DNA of 64,000 nt from JAZUCL01 sp045639125 (GCA_045639125.1 JAZUCL010000006.1:1-64000); one strand, 5' to 3'. Positions 33,943 through 42,769 are shown, numbered from the stretch's first letter. Notes: generated by a model from the sequence alone, not told the origin. Translations and numbers: made by a program.

Positions 33943-34977
33943 ATGAAACGAATTGCAAGAAGTGACCTGCCCTGCCTGTTTGGTCGCATTTCCGATAAAA
34001 ACGCTCTGTATTTGCCTCTTGTGGTGGCTGGACAGACTGATTTTGGCAGATATTCTGATGACGCTGTTGTTGACCTTGACACCTTAAAAACTGTCAAGTC
34101 AGCAAAAGATGCGTTTTTCCCTCAAAGCGAAACGCTTTATACGTGTTTTCGTGACGGCAAAAAACTTAGAATTGAAGCGGAAGAACTTCAAAACGAGCCT
34201 TTCGTTCTGTTTGGTGTCAAGCCTTGTGACGTAAAGGGTATCGAGGTTCTTGACAAAGTATTTTTAGCAGATCCTATCGATTCTTTCTACGCTGCTCGCC
34301 GTGAACATGGTATCATAGTAAGTCTTGCCTGTTCTGAACCGGAGGAGTCTTGTTTCTGTATGGCATTTGGCACTGATTGTACCGAGCCGACAGCAGACGT
34401 ATCCGTTTGGCTGACTGAAAACTACCTCTACTGGAGAGAAAACACCGATAAGGGCTGTTCTTTGACAAGTCTTGTAGGTGACTTGCTTACCGAGTGTGAC
34501 GACAGTGAAGTGGCAGCACAAAAGAATAAGACTTTAGAGATAGTAAAGCGTTTGCCTCTTGCCGACCTTTCCCTTGAGGGTTGGAACGGCGATGCGTTAA
34601 AGGAAAAATTCGACTCTCCATTGTGGGAAAGTCTTTACAAGCCGTGTCTTGCTTGTGGTACGTGTACTTTCGTATGCCCCACTTGTCAGTGCTATGACAT
34701 TAAAGACTACAACACAGGCAGCAGCGGTATGCAGAGATATCGTTGCTGGGATAGTTGTATGTACTCCGACTTTACAATGATGGCTCACGGCAACAACAGA
34801 ACGAGTCAAATGCAGAGATTCCGTCAGAGATTTATGCACAAACTCGTTTACTTCCCTGCTAACAATGACGGTATGTACTCCTGTGTTGGCTGCGGTCGCT
34901 GTGTTGACAGATGCCCTCAGAAGTTGAATATTGTAAAAGTAATAAAGGCTTTTTCCAAGGAAGGAGGTCTTAAATAG
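33943..34977 (+). CDS. 4Fe-4S dicluster protein, FlxB/AsrA-like
   Basis: 344 residues. PFVLFGVKPCDVKGIEVLD and the segment LACSEPEESCFCMAFGTDC are typical of the anaerobic sulfite reductase A / hydrogenase beta-like family. Two ferredoxin motifs follow: CLACGTCTFVCPTCQCYD (about 233) and CVGCGRCVDRCPQKLN (about 315). It would pass electrons from the FlxA-like NAD(P)H flavoprotein to the Hdr side. The stop codon overlaps the next start by one base. Confidence 0.85.
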   Translation: MKRIARSDLPCLFGRISDKNALYLPLVVAGQTDFGRYSDDAVVDLDTLKTVKSAKDAFFPQSETLYTCFRDGKKLRIEAEELQNEPFVLFGVKPCDVKGIEVLDKVFLADPIDSFYAARREHGIIVSLACSEPEESCFCMAFGTDCTEPTADVSVWLTENYLYWRENTDKGCSLTSLVGDLLTECDDSEVAAQKNKTLEIVKRLPLADLSLEGWNGDALKEKFDSPLWESLYKPCLACGTCTFVCPTCQCYDIKDYNTGSSGMQRYRCWDSCMYSDFTMMAHGNNRTSQMQRFRQRFMHKLVYFPANNDGMYSCVGCGRCVDRCPQKLNIVKVIKAFSKEGGLK

Positions 34978-35837
34978 TGAGTGGTCATGAATGTACCTGT
35001 CACCCTGGCTTTATCCACGATACGTTGGTGCCGATGGTAGGTGTTATCACAGATATTCGCACAGAAACTCCTGACGTAAAAACGTTTCGAGTAAATGCCC
35101 CAAACGGTGGAAAATTGTTTGAACACAAACCGGGTCAATGTGCTATGGTTTGTGCTCCCGGTATTGGTGAAGCAATGTTTTCCATTACTTCATCTCCCAC
35201 AAACAAGGAGTATCAAGAGTTTTCCATTAAGCGTTGCGGTCTTTTGACTGACTACCTCCACAGCCTTTCCGTTGGCGATGAAATTACAGTACGTGGTCCG
35301 TACGGAAACAACTTCCCTGTAGATACGGCTCTTAAAGGTCAAGACCTTTTGTTTATCGCAGGCGGTATCGGACTTGCTCCTCTTCGTAGTGTAATAAACT
35401 ACTGCCTTGACAATCGTGCCGACTACGGACACATTGATATTCTCTATGGCTCTCGTTCTGCTGACGACCTCGTTCAACTTGCGGAAATTCGTGAGAAGTG
35501 GGAAAATGCTCCTGACGTAAATGTATACCTGACAATAGACCGTCCTCAAGACGGCTGGACAGGTAACGTAGGATTTGTTCCAGCGTATCTTAAAGAACTT
35601 GGTTTTACTGCAGATAAAACTGCTCTCGTCTGCGGTCCTCCCATTATGATTAAGTTCGTATTGGCCGGACTTAAAGAACTCGGCTTTACCGCCGAGCAAG
35701 TATACACCACCTTGGAACTTCGTATGAAGTGCGGTGTCGGCAAATGCGGACGTTGTAATATCGGTTCAAAGTATGTTTGTAAGGACGGCCCTGTTTTTCG
35801 TTTCGATGAAATTGACGAGTTGCCTCCTGAATATTAG
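34977..35837 (+). CDS. FAD/NAD(P)H-binding electron-input subunit, FlxA/AsrB-like
   Basis: 286 residues of the ferredoxin-NADP reductase-like family. FAD domain with MFSITSSPTN and FSIKRCGLLTDYL; NAD domain with FIAGGIGLAPLRSVI and ALVCGPPIM. The C-terminal cysteine cluster CGVGKCGRCNIGSKYVC holds a [2Fe-2S] centre, as in dihydroorotate dehydrogenase B electron-transfer subunits and FlxA. It would oxidise NADH or NADPH for the complex; the choice of nucleotide is not visible. Starts at GTG 34977 with AAGGAGG upstream, overlapping the previous stop. Confidence 0.9.
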   Translation: MSGHECTCHPGFIHDTLVPMVGVITDIRTETPDVKTFRVNAPNGGKLFEHKPGQCAMVCAPGIGEAMFSITSSPTNKEYQEFSIKRCGLLTDYLHSLSVGDEITVRGPYGNNFPVDTALKGQDLLFIAGGIGLAPLRSVINYCLDNRADYGHIDILYGSRSADDLVQLAEIREKWENAPDVNVYLTIDRPQDGWTGNVGFVPAYLKELGFTADKTALVCGPPIMIKFVLAGLKELGFTAEQVYTTLELRMKCGVGKCGRCNIGSKYVCKDGPVFRFDEIDELPPEY

Positions 35838-35854
35838 AAAGGAACGTGCCACAA

Positions 35855-36529
35855 ATGGAAAAAATGGTTAATGTATATTTCTTCGGTAAGCGTTACAGCG
35901 TTCCCGCAAGTCTTACTATTATGACTGCTATGGAGTACGCAGGCTATACGTTGAGCCGAGGCTGTGGCTGTCGTCACGGATTTTGCGGAGCGTGTGCCAC
36001 TATTTATCGTATAAAAGGCGACAATGAACTTAAAACTTGCCTTGCTTGTCAGACTCAGGTACAAGAGGGTATGTATGTAGCATCTATCCCATTCTTCCCA
36101 ACCGATAAGCGTACCTACGAAATCGGTGAAATTCGCCCCACTCAGCAGATTATGATGGAACTGTATCCTGAAATCTACGCTTGTATCGGCTGTAATGCTT
36201 GTACAAAGGCGTGTACCCAGAGCCTCAACGTAATGCAGTATATCGCTTACGCACAGCGTGGTGAGTTTGAAAACTGTGCTGAGGAGTCTTTTGACTGTGT
36301 TGCATGTGGCTGTTGCTCAGTGCGTTGTCCTGCTGAAATCTCTCATCCCATGGTAGGCCTTCTTGCTCGCCGTCTTGTTGGTAAGTATATTGCACCTAAG
36401 ACACAGCACGTTTACGACAGAGTAGACGAGATAAATCACGGTGCATACGATGAACTTATCGAGCAGATAATGCAAAAGCCTATTGACGAGATGAAAGAAT
36501 TGTACAACACTCGTGATATAGAGAAATAA
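35855..36529 (+). CDS. Fumarate reductase-type iron-sulfur subunit (TfrB/FrdB N-terminal type)
   Basis: 224 residues. N-terminal [2Fe-2S] ferredoxin domain with CGCRHGFCGACATIY and CLAC; two cluster motifs in the C-terminal half (CIGCNACTKACTQSLN and CVACGCCSVRCPAEIS). This is the SdhB/FrdB layout, but without the HdrB-like CCG extension that methanogen TfrB carries; here that module is the separate hdrB. No membrane-anchor gene follows, so the enzyme should be soluble. ATG 35855 is preferred over GTG 35846, which lies too close to AAAGGA. Confidence 0.86.
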   Translation: MEKMVNVYFFGKRYSVPASLTIMTAMEYAGYTLSRGCGCRHGFCGACATIYRIKGDNELKTCLACQTQVQEGMYVASIPFFPTDKRTYEIGEIRPTQQIMMELYPEIYACIGCNACTKACTQSLNVMQYIAYAQRGEFENCAEESFDCVACGCCSVRCPAEISHPMVGLLARRLVGKYIAPKTQHVYDRVDEINHGAYDELIEQIMQKPIDEMKELYNTRDIEK

Positions 36530-36541
36530 GGAGGGAAAGTC

Positions 36542-38143
36542 ATGTTTACACCCCAAATGCGTGAATCCATCAAGAAGGTGGAAGCGAGCCGTGCCGCACG
36601 TATGGCAACTGAGCCTCGCCGTATGACCGCTGAGGAAAAGGACTCCCTTCTCCGTGCGTTCCACCCCGACTATCGCAGTGATGGATTTAAGGAAATTAAA
36701 ATCGGTCCTAACAAGGGCCAAAAAGCACCTACCGAGTTGGCTGGTCTTCTTCATTCCAACTCCAGACTTTTATCTCAACGCCCCGATTTAACTAAGATCG
36801 ACTATGATGTAGACGTTCTTATTATCGGCGGTGGCGGTGCAGGTTCTTCTGCCGCTATTGAGGCTCACGAAAAAGGTGCTAACGTAATGATCGTCACAAA
36901 ACTTCGTATTGGTGACGCAAATACCATGATGGCAGAAGGCGGCATTCAGGCGGCTGACAAGGCAAATGACTCGCCTGTACAGCACTACCTTGATGCTTTC
37001 GGCGGCGGTCACTTTGCCGCTCGTCCTGAACTTCTTCGCCGTCTTGTTATGGAGGCTCCTGACGCTATCCGTTGGCTCAATGAACTTGGCGTTATGTTTG
37101 ACAAGGACGCAGACGGCACAATGGTAACAACTCACGGTGGCGGTACGTCAAGAAAGCGTATGCACGCTTGTAAGGACTACTCCGGTGCTGAGATTATGCG
37201 TACTCTCCGTGACGAAGTTATCAACCGCAAGATTCCTGTTGTTGAGTTTACCTCTGCTGTTGAACTTATCAAGGACGATAAGGGACAAGTTGCAGGTGCT
37301 GTTTTGTTGAATATGGAAACAGGCGACTACATGGTTGCACGTGCAAAGACTGTTGTTATCGCAACCGGTGGTGCTGGTCGTCTCCACTATCAGAACTTCC
37401 CCACATCTAACCACTACGGTGCAACTGCTGACGGTCTCATTTTAGGCTATCGTGCCGGTGCTCCTCTCCTTTATCAAGACACTATCCAGTACCACCCAAC
37501 AGGTGTTGCGTATCCGTCACAGATTTTTGGTGCTCTTGTAACTGAGAAGGTCCGTTCTCTTGGTGCAATGCTTGTAAACCGTGAAGGTGAAGCGTTTATG
37601 CACCCACTTGAAACGAGAGACGTATCTGCCGCATCAATTATTCGTGAGTGTAGCGAACGTGGCAAGGGTGTTGAAACTCCTCTTGGCAGCGGTGTATGGC
37701 TGGATACTCCCATGATTGAGATTATCGGCGGTGCTGGTACTATTGAGCGTAGAATCCCTGCCATGATGCGTATGTACTTAAACTACAATATTGATATGCG
37801 TAAAGAGCCTATCCTCGTTTACCCCACACTCCACTACCAAAACGGTGGTTTGGAAATCGGCGGTGACGGATTCACAAAGACAATCCCCAACCTTCTCGTT
37901 GCTGGTGAGGCTGTCGGCGGTATCCACGGACGCAATCGTCTTATGGGTAACTCTTTGCTTGACATTATCGTATTTGGTCGTAACGCAGGTAAGGCGGCGG
38001 CTGACAAAGCGAAGGATACTTCTATTGGTACAATGACACTTGACCATATTGATGCCTATGCAAAGGAACTTTCCGATGCTGGTATTCAAAGTGATGACGT
38101 ATCACCTCTGCTTTTGCCCAAGTACGCACGTCACGAGAGATAA
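36542..38143 (+). CDS. Soluble fumarate reductase flavoprotein (FrdA/TfrA-like)
   Basis: 533 residues. FAD motif IIGGGGAGSSAA (about 94-105). Active-site equivalents are present: His in YHPTG, Glu in LVTEKVRS, Arg in TRDVS, His in LHYQNGG and Arg in GRNRLMGNSLLD. The residue that binds FAD covalently in membrane SdhA/FrdA (His in SHTVAA) is Asn127 here (DANTMMAEGG), so FAD should be non-covalent, as in soluble fumarate reductases. A roughly 85-residue N-terminal extension precedes the FAD domain. L-aspartate oxidase is the main alternative, but the paired iron-sulfur subunit and the adjacent fumarase argue for fumarate reduction to succinate. Confidence 0.88.
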   Translation: MFTPQMRESIKKVEASRAARMATEPRRMTAEEKDSLLRAFHPDYRSDGFKEIKIGPNKGQKAPTELAGLLHSNSRLLSQRPDLTKIDYDVDVLIIGGGGAGSSAAIEAHEKGANVMIVTKLRIGDANTMMAEGGIQAADKANDSPVQHYLDAFGGGHFAARPELLRRLVMEAPDAIRWLNELGVMFDKDADGTMVTTHGGGTSRKRMHACKDYSGAEIMRTLRDEVINRKIPVVEFTSAVELIKDDKGQVAGAVLLNMETGDYMVARAKTVVIATGGAGRLHYQNFPTSNHYGATADGLILGYRAGAPLLYQDTIQYHPTGVAYPSQIFGALVTEKVRSLGAMLVNREGEAFMHPLETRDVSAASIIRECSERGKGVETPLGSGVWLDTPMIEIIGGAGTIERRIPAMMRMYLNYNIDMRKEPILVYPTLHYQNGGLEIGGDGFTKTIPNLLVAGEAVGGIHGRNRLMGNSLLDIIVFGRNAGKAAADKAKDTSIGTMTLDHIDAYAKELSDAGIQSDDVSPLLLPKYARHER

Positions 38144-38154
38144 ATTTAGAAAAT

Positions 38155-38180
38155 AGGGAATAGCATTTCTGCTATTCCCT
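38155..38180 (+). other. Intra-operon stem-loop between frdA-like gene and fumarase
   Basis: 11-bp perfect stem AGGGAATAGCA (38155-38165) with 38170-38180 and a 4-base loop. The downstream bases are TTCCC, a poor U tract, so it is more likely a partial terminator, processing site or stability element than a full stop. Confidence 0.6.
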
Positions 38181-38202
38181 TTCCCAAAGAGGAGGATATA
38201 AA

Positions 38203-39045
38203 ATGCGTGAAATCAACGTATCCGTTTTGACGGACGTTATTGAGAAGTTGTGCATTGATGCCAACTGCCACCTGCCCTCCGATGTCAAGGGTGCAATCCG
38301 CACTTGCAGAGGTTGCGAGGACTGGTCTATAGCACAAGGTGTTTTAGATAACATTATTGAGAATTTTGAGATAGCAGACGCAGAAAATGTGCCGATTTGT
38401 CAAGATACAGGCATGGCTTGTGTCTTTTTGGAGATTGGTCAAGACGTACATTTTGTAGGCGGCGATTTGAGAGAGGCTGTTGACGAGGGTGTACGCAGAG
38501 GCTACAAAAACGGCTATCTTCGCAAGAGTGTAGTTGCAGACCCTGTCCGCCGTGGCAATACCGGTGACAATACTCCTGCTGTTCTTTATACTGAAATCGT
38601 ACCGGGCGAAAAGGTAAAGGTAACTGTCGGCCCTAAAGGTTTTGGCAGTGAGAATATGAGTGCTATCCGTATGTTCAAGCCATCGGCAGGAATTGAGGGT
38701 ATCAAGAATTTCATACTGGAAACAGTTGAAACGGCAGGGCCAAACCCATGTCCGCCAATGGTTGTCGGTGTCGGTATCGGCGGTACATTTGATAAGGCGG
38801 CTCTCCTTGCCAAGAAAGCATTGATGCGTCCACTTGACTCATCTCACCCGGACCCATACTATGCTGATTTGGAAGTTGAGATGCTTGAAAAAATCAACGC
38901 TTTGGGTATCGGCCCTCAAGGTTTTGGCGGTAAGACGACTGCAATCGGCTTAAATATTGAAACGATGCCGACTCATATTGCCGGTATGCCCTGTGCAATC
39001 AATATCAACTGCCATGTAACAAGACATTGTACGGAGGAGATTTAG
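38203..39045 (+). CDS. Class I fumarate hydratase, alpha subunit
   Basis: 280 residues of the iron-sulfur hydro-lyase family that hydrates fumarate to malate reversibly. Cluster cysteines in CQDTGMACVF, GPNPCPPMVVGVGIGG and NCHVTRHC. RRGNTGDNTPAVLYTEIVPG and KGFGSENMSA are family signatures. Tartrate dehydratase is a close relative, but the position between fumarate reductase and the beta subunit supports fumarase. AGAGGAGG site before ATG 38203; beta subunit starts 1 base after the stop. Confidence 0.91.
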   Translation: MREINVSVLTDVIEKLCIDANCHLPSDVKGAIRTCRGCEDWSIAQGVLDNIIENFEIADAENVPICQDTGMACVFLEIGQDVHFVGGDLREAVDEGVRRGYKNGYLRKSVVADPVRRGNTGDNTPAVLYTEIVPGEKVKVTVGPKGFGSENMSAIRMFKPSAGIEGIKNFILETVETAGPNPCPPMVVGVGIGGTFDKAALLAKKALMRPLDSSHPDPYYADLEVEMLEKINALGIGPQGFGGKTTAIGLNIETMPTHIAGMPCAININCHVTRHCTEEI

Positions 39046-39046
39046 C

Positions 39047-39601
39047 ATGGAAAAGAAAATAACCCTCCCTTTGACAAAAGAACTTGCAAAAACACTCCAC
39101 GCAGGTGATAGTGTTCTTTTGACCGGTACTATTTATACTTCCCGTGATGCCGGCCATAAGCGTATGTGTGAAACGCTTGCTAAGGGCGAGAAGTTGCCTT
39201 TTGACCCGACAGATGCGACTATATACTACGTTGGTCCGACACCGGCAAAGCCCGGTCAGGTAATCGGCAGTGCCGGCCCTACAACTTCCGGCAGAATGGA
39301 CGCTTACGCTCCCACAATGATGTCGGTAGGTGCTCGTGGCATGATTGGTAAGGGTGCAAGACTTCCTGAAGTAGTAGACGCTATGAAAGAACATAGCGGT
39401 GTATACTTTGGTGCAATCGGCGGTGCCGGTGCTCTTCTTGCTAAGTGCATTAAGTCTTGCGAACTGATTGCATACGAGGACTTAGGTGCTGAAGCACTCC
39501 GTAAATTGTATGTTGAAGATATGCCCCTTGTCGTTATAATCGACTCTGAGGGCAATAATCTGTATGAAAGCGGAAAGAAAGCGTATCTTGAAAGTAAATA
39601 A
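39047..39601 (+). CDS. Class I fumarate hydratase, beta subunit
   Basis: 184 residues, the C-terminal swivelling domain of two-subunit class I fumarases. Signatures LLTGTIYTSRDAGHKRM, YYVGPTPAKPGQVIGSAGPTTSGRMD and IGGAGALLAKCIKS. Last gene of the 12-gene redox operon, ended by a strong terminator. Confidence 0.91.
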   Translation: MEKKITLPLTKELAKTLHAGDSVLLTGTIYTSRDAGHKRMCETLAKGEKLPFDPTDATIYYVGPTPAKPGQVIGSAGPTTSGRMDAYAPTMMSVGARGMIGKGARLPEVVDAMKEHSGVYFGAIGGAGALLAKCIKSCELIAYEDLGAEALRKLYVEDMPLVVIIDSEGNNLYESGKKAYLESK

Positions 39602-39610
39602 ACAAATTGA

Positions 39611-39643
39611 CCGCCTTGCAGGTACCTGCAAGGCGGTATGTGT
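39611..39643 (+). terminator. Terminator of the redox operon
   Basis: Perfect 13-bp palindrome (39611-39636) centred on GGTACC, followed by TATGTGTTTT. 9 bases after the last stop codon. Confidence 0.82.
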
Positions 39644-39659
39644 TTTGGAAACATCAAAA

Positions 39660-39692
39660 GGGGCAGTCTCACTTATTTAGTGAGACTGCCCC
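39660..39692 (-). terminator. Terminator of alaS-hinT
   Basis: 14-bp stem GGGGCAGTCTCACT (39660-39673) with 39679-39692 and a 5-base loop; leftward it is followed by TTTTGATG. It lies just 3' of the HIT gene. Confidence 0.85.
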
Positions 39693-39704
39693 TTATCATT
39701 TTAA

Positions 39705-40040
39705 TTACACTTCGTTGGAAAGAACCTTTCCGCCTAAGAGGTGGAAGTGGAGATGATACACCGTCTGGCCTGCATCTGCTCCGCAGTTTGTCTGGAGTCT
39801 AAATGACTCAAGACCAAGTTCTTTTGCAAGTTTCGCCGCTACAACTGCGATATGACCGACAATATCGGCATTTGACTCGTCAATATCAAAGGCACAGGTT
39901 ATGTGCTTTTTGGGAATCAGGAGAATGTGGGTTGGTGCAAGAGGTGAAATGTCGTGGAATGCAAGGATTTTATCGTCCTCGTATACTTTCTTTGACGGTA
40001 TTTCTCCTGCTACGATTTTACAGAAAATACAATCAGACAT
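39705..40040 (-). CDS. HIT family nucleotide-binding protein (HinT-like)
   Basis: 111 residues. Histidine triad HLHFHLL near the C-terminus, and the N-terminal CIFCKIVAGEIPSKKVYEDD with zinc-type CxxC. Such proteins are purine nucleoside phosphoramidases and can cleave aminoacyl-adenylates, which fits its position 22 bases after alaS in the same transcript. AGAAAGGAG precedes the ATG. Confidence 0.93.
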   Translation of the reverse strand: MSDCIFCKIVAGEIPSKKVYEDDKILAFHDISPLAPTHILLIPKKHITCAFDIDESNADIVGHIAVVAAKLAKELGLESFRLQTNCGADAGQTVYHLHFHLLGGKVLSNEV

Positions 40041-40062
40041 CGGTAGTCTCCTTTCTCAAAAC

Positions 40063-42699
40063 TTACTTTATCATGCCGTCCAAAGCAGATTCAGCCTCAC
40101 GGAGAGCGTCAGAAATCTTCGTAATATCCTTACCGCCTGCCGTTGCCGCATCGGGACGACCGCCGCCGCCGCCTTGTGCTACTTTTGCAGCCGCCTTTAA
40201 GATGTTACCTGCGTGTGCGCCCTTGCCGACTGCCGCCTTTGTACAGCCTGCTGCAAATGCCACCTTGCCGTCTACTGCACCTGCAAGTACGACTACGTCT
40301 GCACTTGCAAGGAGCAAATCGCACATGGAACGGAGTTGGTCTGTTGGTGTGCCGTCTACTTGTGCAAACAGGGCTGGAACGGAGTTTATTATTTGGATTT
40401 TCTCCAAAAGTGCCGCCGTCTGTCCCTTGGCTATCTCTGCCTTTAAGGACTCTATCTCACGGCTCATTGACTTCATTTCTGTTGCAACAGACTCGGCACG
40501 ACGAGCCAAATCCTGCGGACTTGTCTTGAGTGCGATACTTGCTGAATCTATCATTTCCTGCTTTGACTCAAGAAGTGCCAATACTCCTGCTCCTGTGACA
40601 GCCTCAATTCGACGTACACCCGCTGCAACAGAACTTTCGGATACTATCTTGAACAATCCGATTTTTGCCGTATTGTCAAGGTGAGTTCCTCCACAAAGTT
40701 CTACAGAATAATCTCCAAATGATACGACTCGTACTGTTTCGCCGTACTTTTCACCAAACAGAGCCATTGCTCCACGCTTCTTAGCGTCTGCTATTGACAT
40801 CTCCTCTGTCTTGCCGACGATACCCTCAAGAATCTTTTCATTGACAATAGCCTCAACTTTAGAAAGTTCTTCTGCCGTCATTGCTTGAAAGTGGTTGAAG
40901 TCAAAACGAGCACGGTCAGGCTCCACATTTGAACCTGCCTGTTCAACGTGATTGCCGAGAACGTCACGTAATGCCGCCTGAAGAAGATGCACGCTGGAGT
41001 GAGCACGAGCGATTGCTCTGCGGCGTAAAGCGTCTACTTCCGTCTTAACTGTATCTCCAACAGACAGAGTTCCGCTTTTAAGTGTACCGATATGCAAGAA
41101 CTTGTGGTCTGGAGTCTTTTTAACGTCGGAAACGGCAAATACAGCACCGTTTTCGCTTGTGAGTACACCGCTGTCACCAATCTGACCGCCACTTTCAGCA
41201 TAGAAAGAAGTGGAATCAAGAACAACAGTAGCCTCGCCGCCTGTGATACCTGTGACTTGCTCGCCCTCGGCAAGAATTGCCGTTACCTTACCTGAACCCT
41301 CAAGACTTTCGTAGCCTGTAAATACGGTGGTTAAAGATGCGTCAAGGTCAGTTGATGAGCCTGTCCAGCCAAGTCCGCCTTGCTTGTTTCTCGCTGCACG
41401 AGCACGCTCCTTCTGTGCGTTGAGGGCCGTCTTGTATCCCTCCATATCCACAGATATTCCTTGTTCCGAGAGAATTTCTGTTGTCAAGTCGACAGGGAAT
41501 CCGTATGTGTCGGACAACTTAAACGCCGTTTCGCCGCAAAGAACTTTTTCGCCCTTTGCTGTAAGTGCCAAAACTTCATCTCCAAGTATTTTAAGGCCTG
41601 CATTTATAGTTCGAGAGAAGTTTTCCTCCTCGATTTTTATAACTTTCTTGATAAAGTCACTCTTTTCAACAATCTGTGGATATGCGTCGCCTGATACTGT
41701 AAATACAACGTCTGCAAGGTCTGTCAAGAATGCACCCTCAATTCCTAACAGTTTACCATGACGTGCTGCACGGCGAAGCAGACGGCGGAGAACGTAGCCA
41801 CGTCCCTCGTTGGAGGGGTGAACGCCATCGCATACCATCATTACTGTTGAACGGATATGGTCAGTTATGATACGCAAGGAAACATCAGTTTTTGTAGATT
41901 CTCCACGCTTGACGTTAGCCATTTCGCAGATGCGGTCGCTGATTGCAGTCATCGTATCAATCTCAAATACTGAGTCTACTTCCTGCATAATGCAAGCAAT
42001 TCGCTCAAGGCCCATACCTGTATCTATATTCTTGTGTTCAAGTGGAATATAGTTGTCGTTGCCGTCGTTATTGAATTGGGTAAATACCAAGTTCCAAAAC
42101 TCAACGTATCTGTCGCAGTCACAGCCAGGCTTACAGTCAGGCTTTCCGCAGCCGTACTTCTCTCCTCGGTCAAAGTAGATTTCACTACAGGGGCCGCAAG
42201 GGCCTGCACCTGTACCAATCTCCCAGAAGTTGTCTGCCTTACCCATAGTGAAGATGTGGTCGGGGTCTACACCTACGTGCTTTGTCCAGATGTCACGGGA
42301 CTCCTCGTCAAGTTCGTAGATGGATATCCAAAGTCTGTCCTTGGGCATTCCCAAAACTTCTGTGACGAACTCCCACGCCCACTTTGTTGCTTCGGGCTTG
42401 AAGTAGTCTCCAAAGGAGAAGTTGCCGAGCATTTCGAAGAATGTAAGGTGACGTGCAGTCAGACCCACATTGTCAATATCATTTGTGCGTATGCACTTTT
42501 GGCAGGTAGTTACTCTCTTTGAGGGGGGTGTTTGCTCGCCCATAAAGTATGGTTTAAGAGGTGCCATACCGGCCGGGATAAGTAAAAGAGATTTATCGTT
42601 TTCAGGAATCAGGGAGAAACTTGGCAAACGCAAATGCTCCTTTGACTGAAAGAACGAAAGGTACCTTTCACGTATTTCATTTAATCCAAGATGTTCCAA
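40063..42699 (-). CDS. alaS: Alanyl-tRNA synthetase
   Basis: Charges tRNA-Ala. Catalytic domain: GLNEIRERYLSFF, the GMAPLKPYF region, then TFFEMLGNFSFGDYFK. Editing domain with zinc motifs HSSVH (about 563) and CGGTH (about 668); C-terminal DHHA1 domain ending GGGGGRPDAATAGG. I place the start at TTG 42699 (M-E-H-L-G-L-N-E-I-R), with a GGAGG site at 42708-42712 exactly 8 bases away. In-frame ATGs at 42735 and 42765 have poorer sites and add residues outside the family. 878 residues, standard. No T-box leader is seen. Confidence 0.95.
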   Translation of the reverse strand: MEHLGLNEIRERYLSFFQSKEHLRLPSFSLIPENDKSLLLIPAGMAPLKPYFMGEQTPPSKRVTTCQKCIRTNDIDNVGLTARHLTFFEMLGNFSFGDYFKPEATKWAWEFVTEVLGMPKDRLWISIYELDEESRDIWTKHVGVDPDHIFTMGKADNFWEIGTGAGPCGPCSEIYFDRGEKYGCGKPDCKPGCDCDRYVEFWNLVFTQFNNDGNDNYIPLEHKNIDTGMGLERIACIMQEVDSVFEIDTMTAISDRICEMANVKRGESTKTDVSLRIITDHIRSTVMMVCDGVHPSNEGRGYVLRRLLRRAARHGKLLGIEGAFLTDLADVVFTVSGDAYPQIVEKSDFIKKVIKIEEENFSRTINAGLKILGDEVLALTAKGEKVLCGETAFKLSDTYGFPVDLTTEILSEQGISVDMEGYKTALNAQKERARAARNKQGGLGWTGSSTDLDASLTTVFTGYESLEGSGKVTAILAEGEQVTGITGGEATVVLDSTSFYAESGGQIGDSGVLTSENGAVFAVSDVKKTPDHKFLHIGTLKSGTLSVGDTVKTEVDALRRRAIARAHSSVHLLQAALRDVLGNHVEQAGSNVEPDRARFDFNHFQAMTAEELSKVEAIVNEKILEGIVGKTEEMSIADAKKRGAMALFGEKYGETVRVVSFGDYSVELCGGTHLDNTAKIGLFKIVSESSVAAGVRRIEAVTGAGVLALLESKQEMIDSASIALKTSPQDLARRAESVATEMKSMSREIESLKAEIAKGQTAALLEKIQIINSVPALFAQVDGTPTDQLRSMCDLLLASADVVVLAGAVDGKVAFAAGCTKAAVGKGAHAGNILKAAAKVAQGGGGGRPDAATAGGKDITKISDALREAESALDGMIK

Positions 42700-42769
42700 A
42701 ATATATTCCTCCTGTCCGTTTGGACGAATTTTCATTCCTCTGGGACTTTGTCCACAGATATACACTTCT

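Noticed and set aside
36542..38143. L-aspartate oxidase (NadB) for the flavoprotein
   Set aside because: NadB also lacks covalent FAD, but no nadA or nadC is nearby, whereas a fumarate-reductase iron-sulfur subunit precedes and fumarase follows it.
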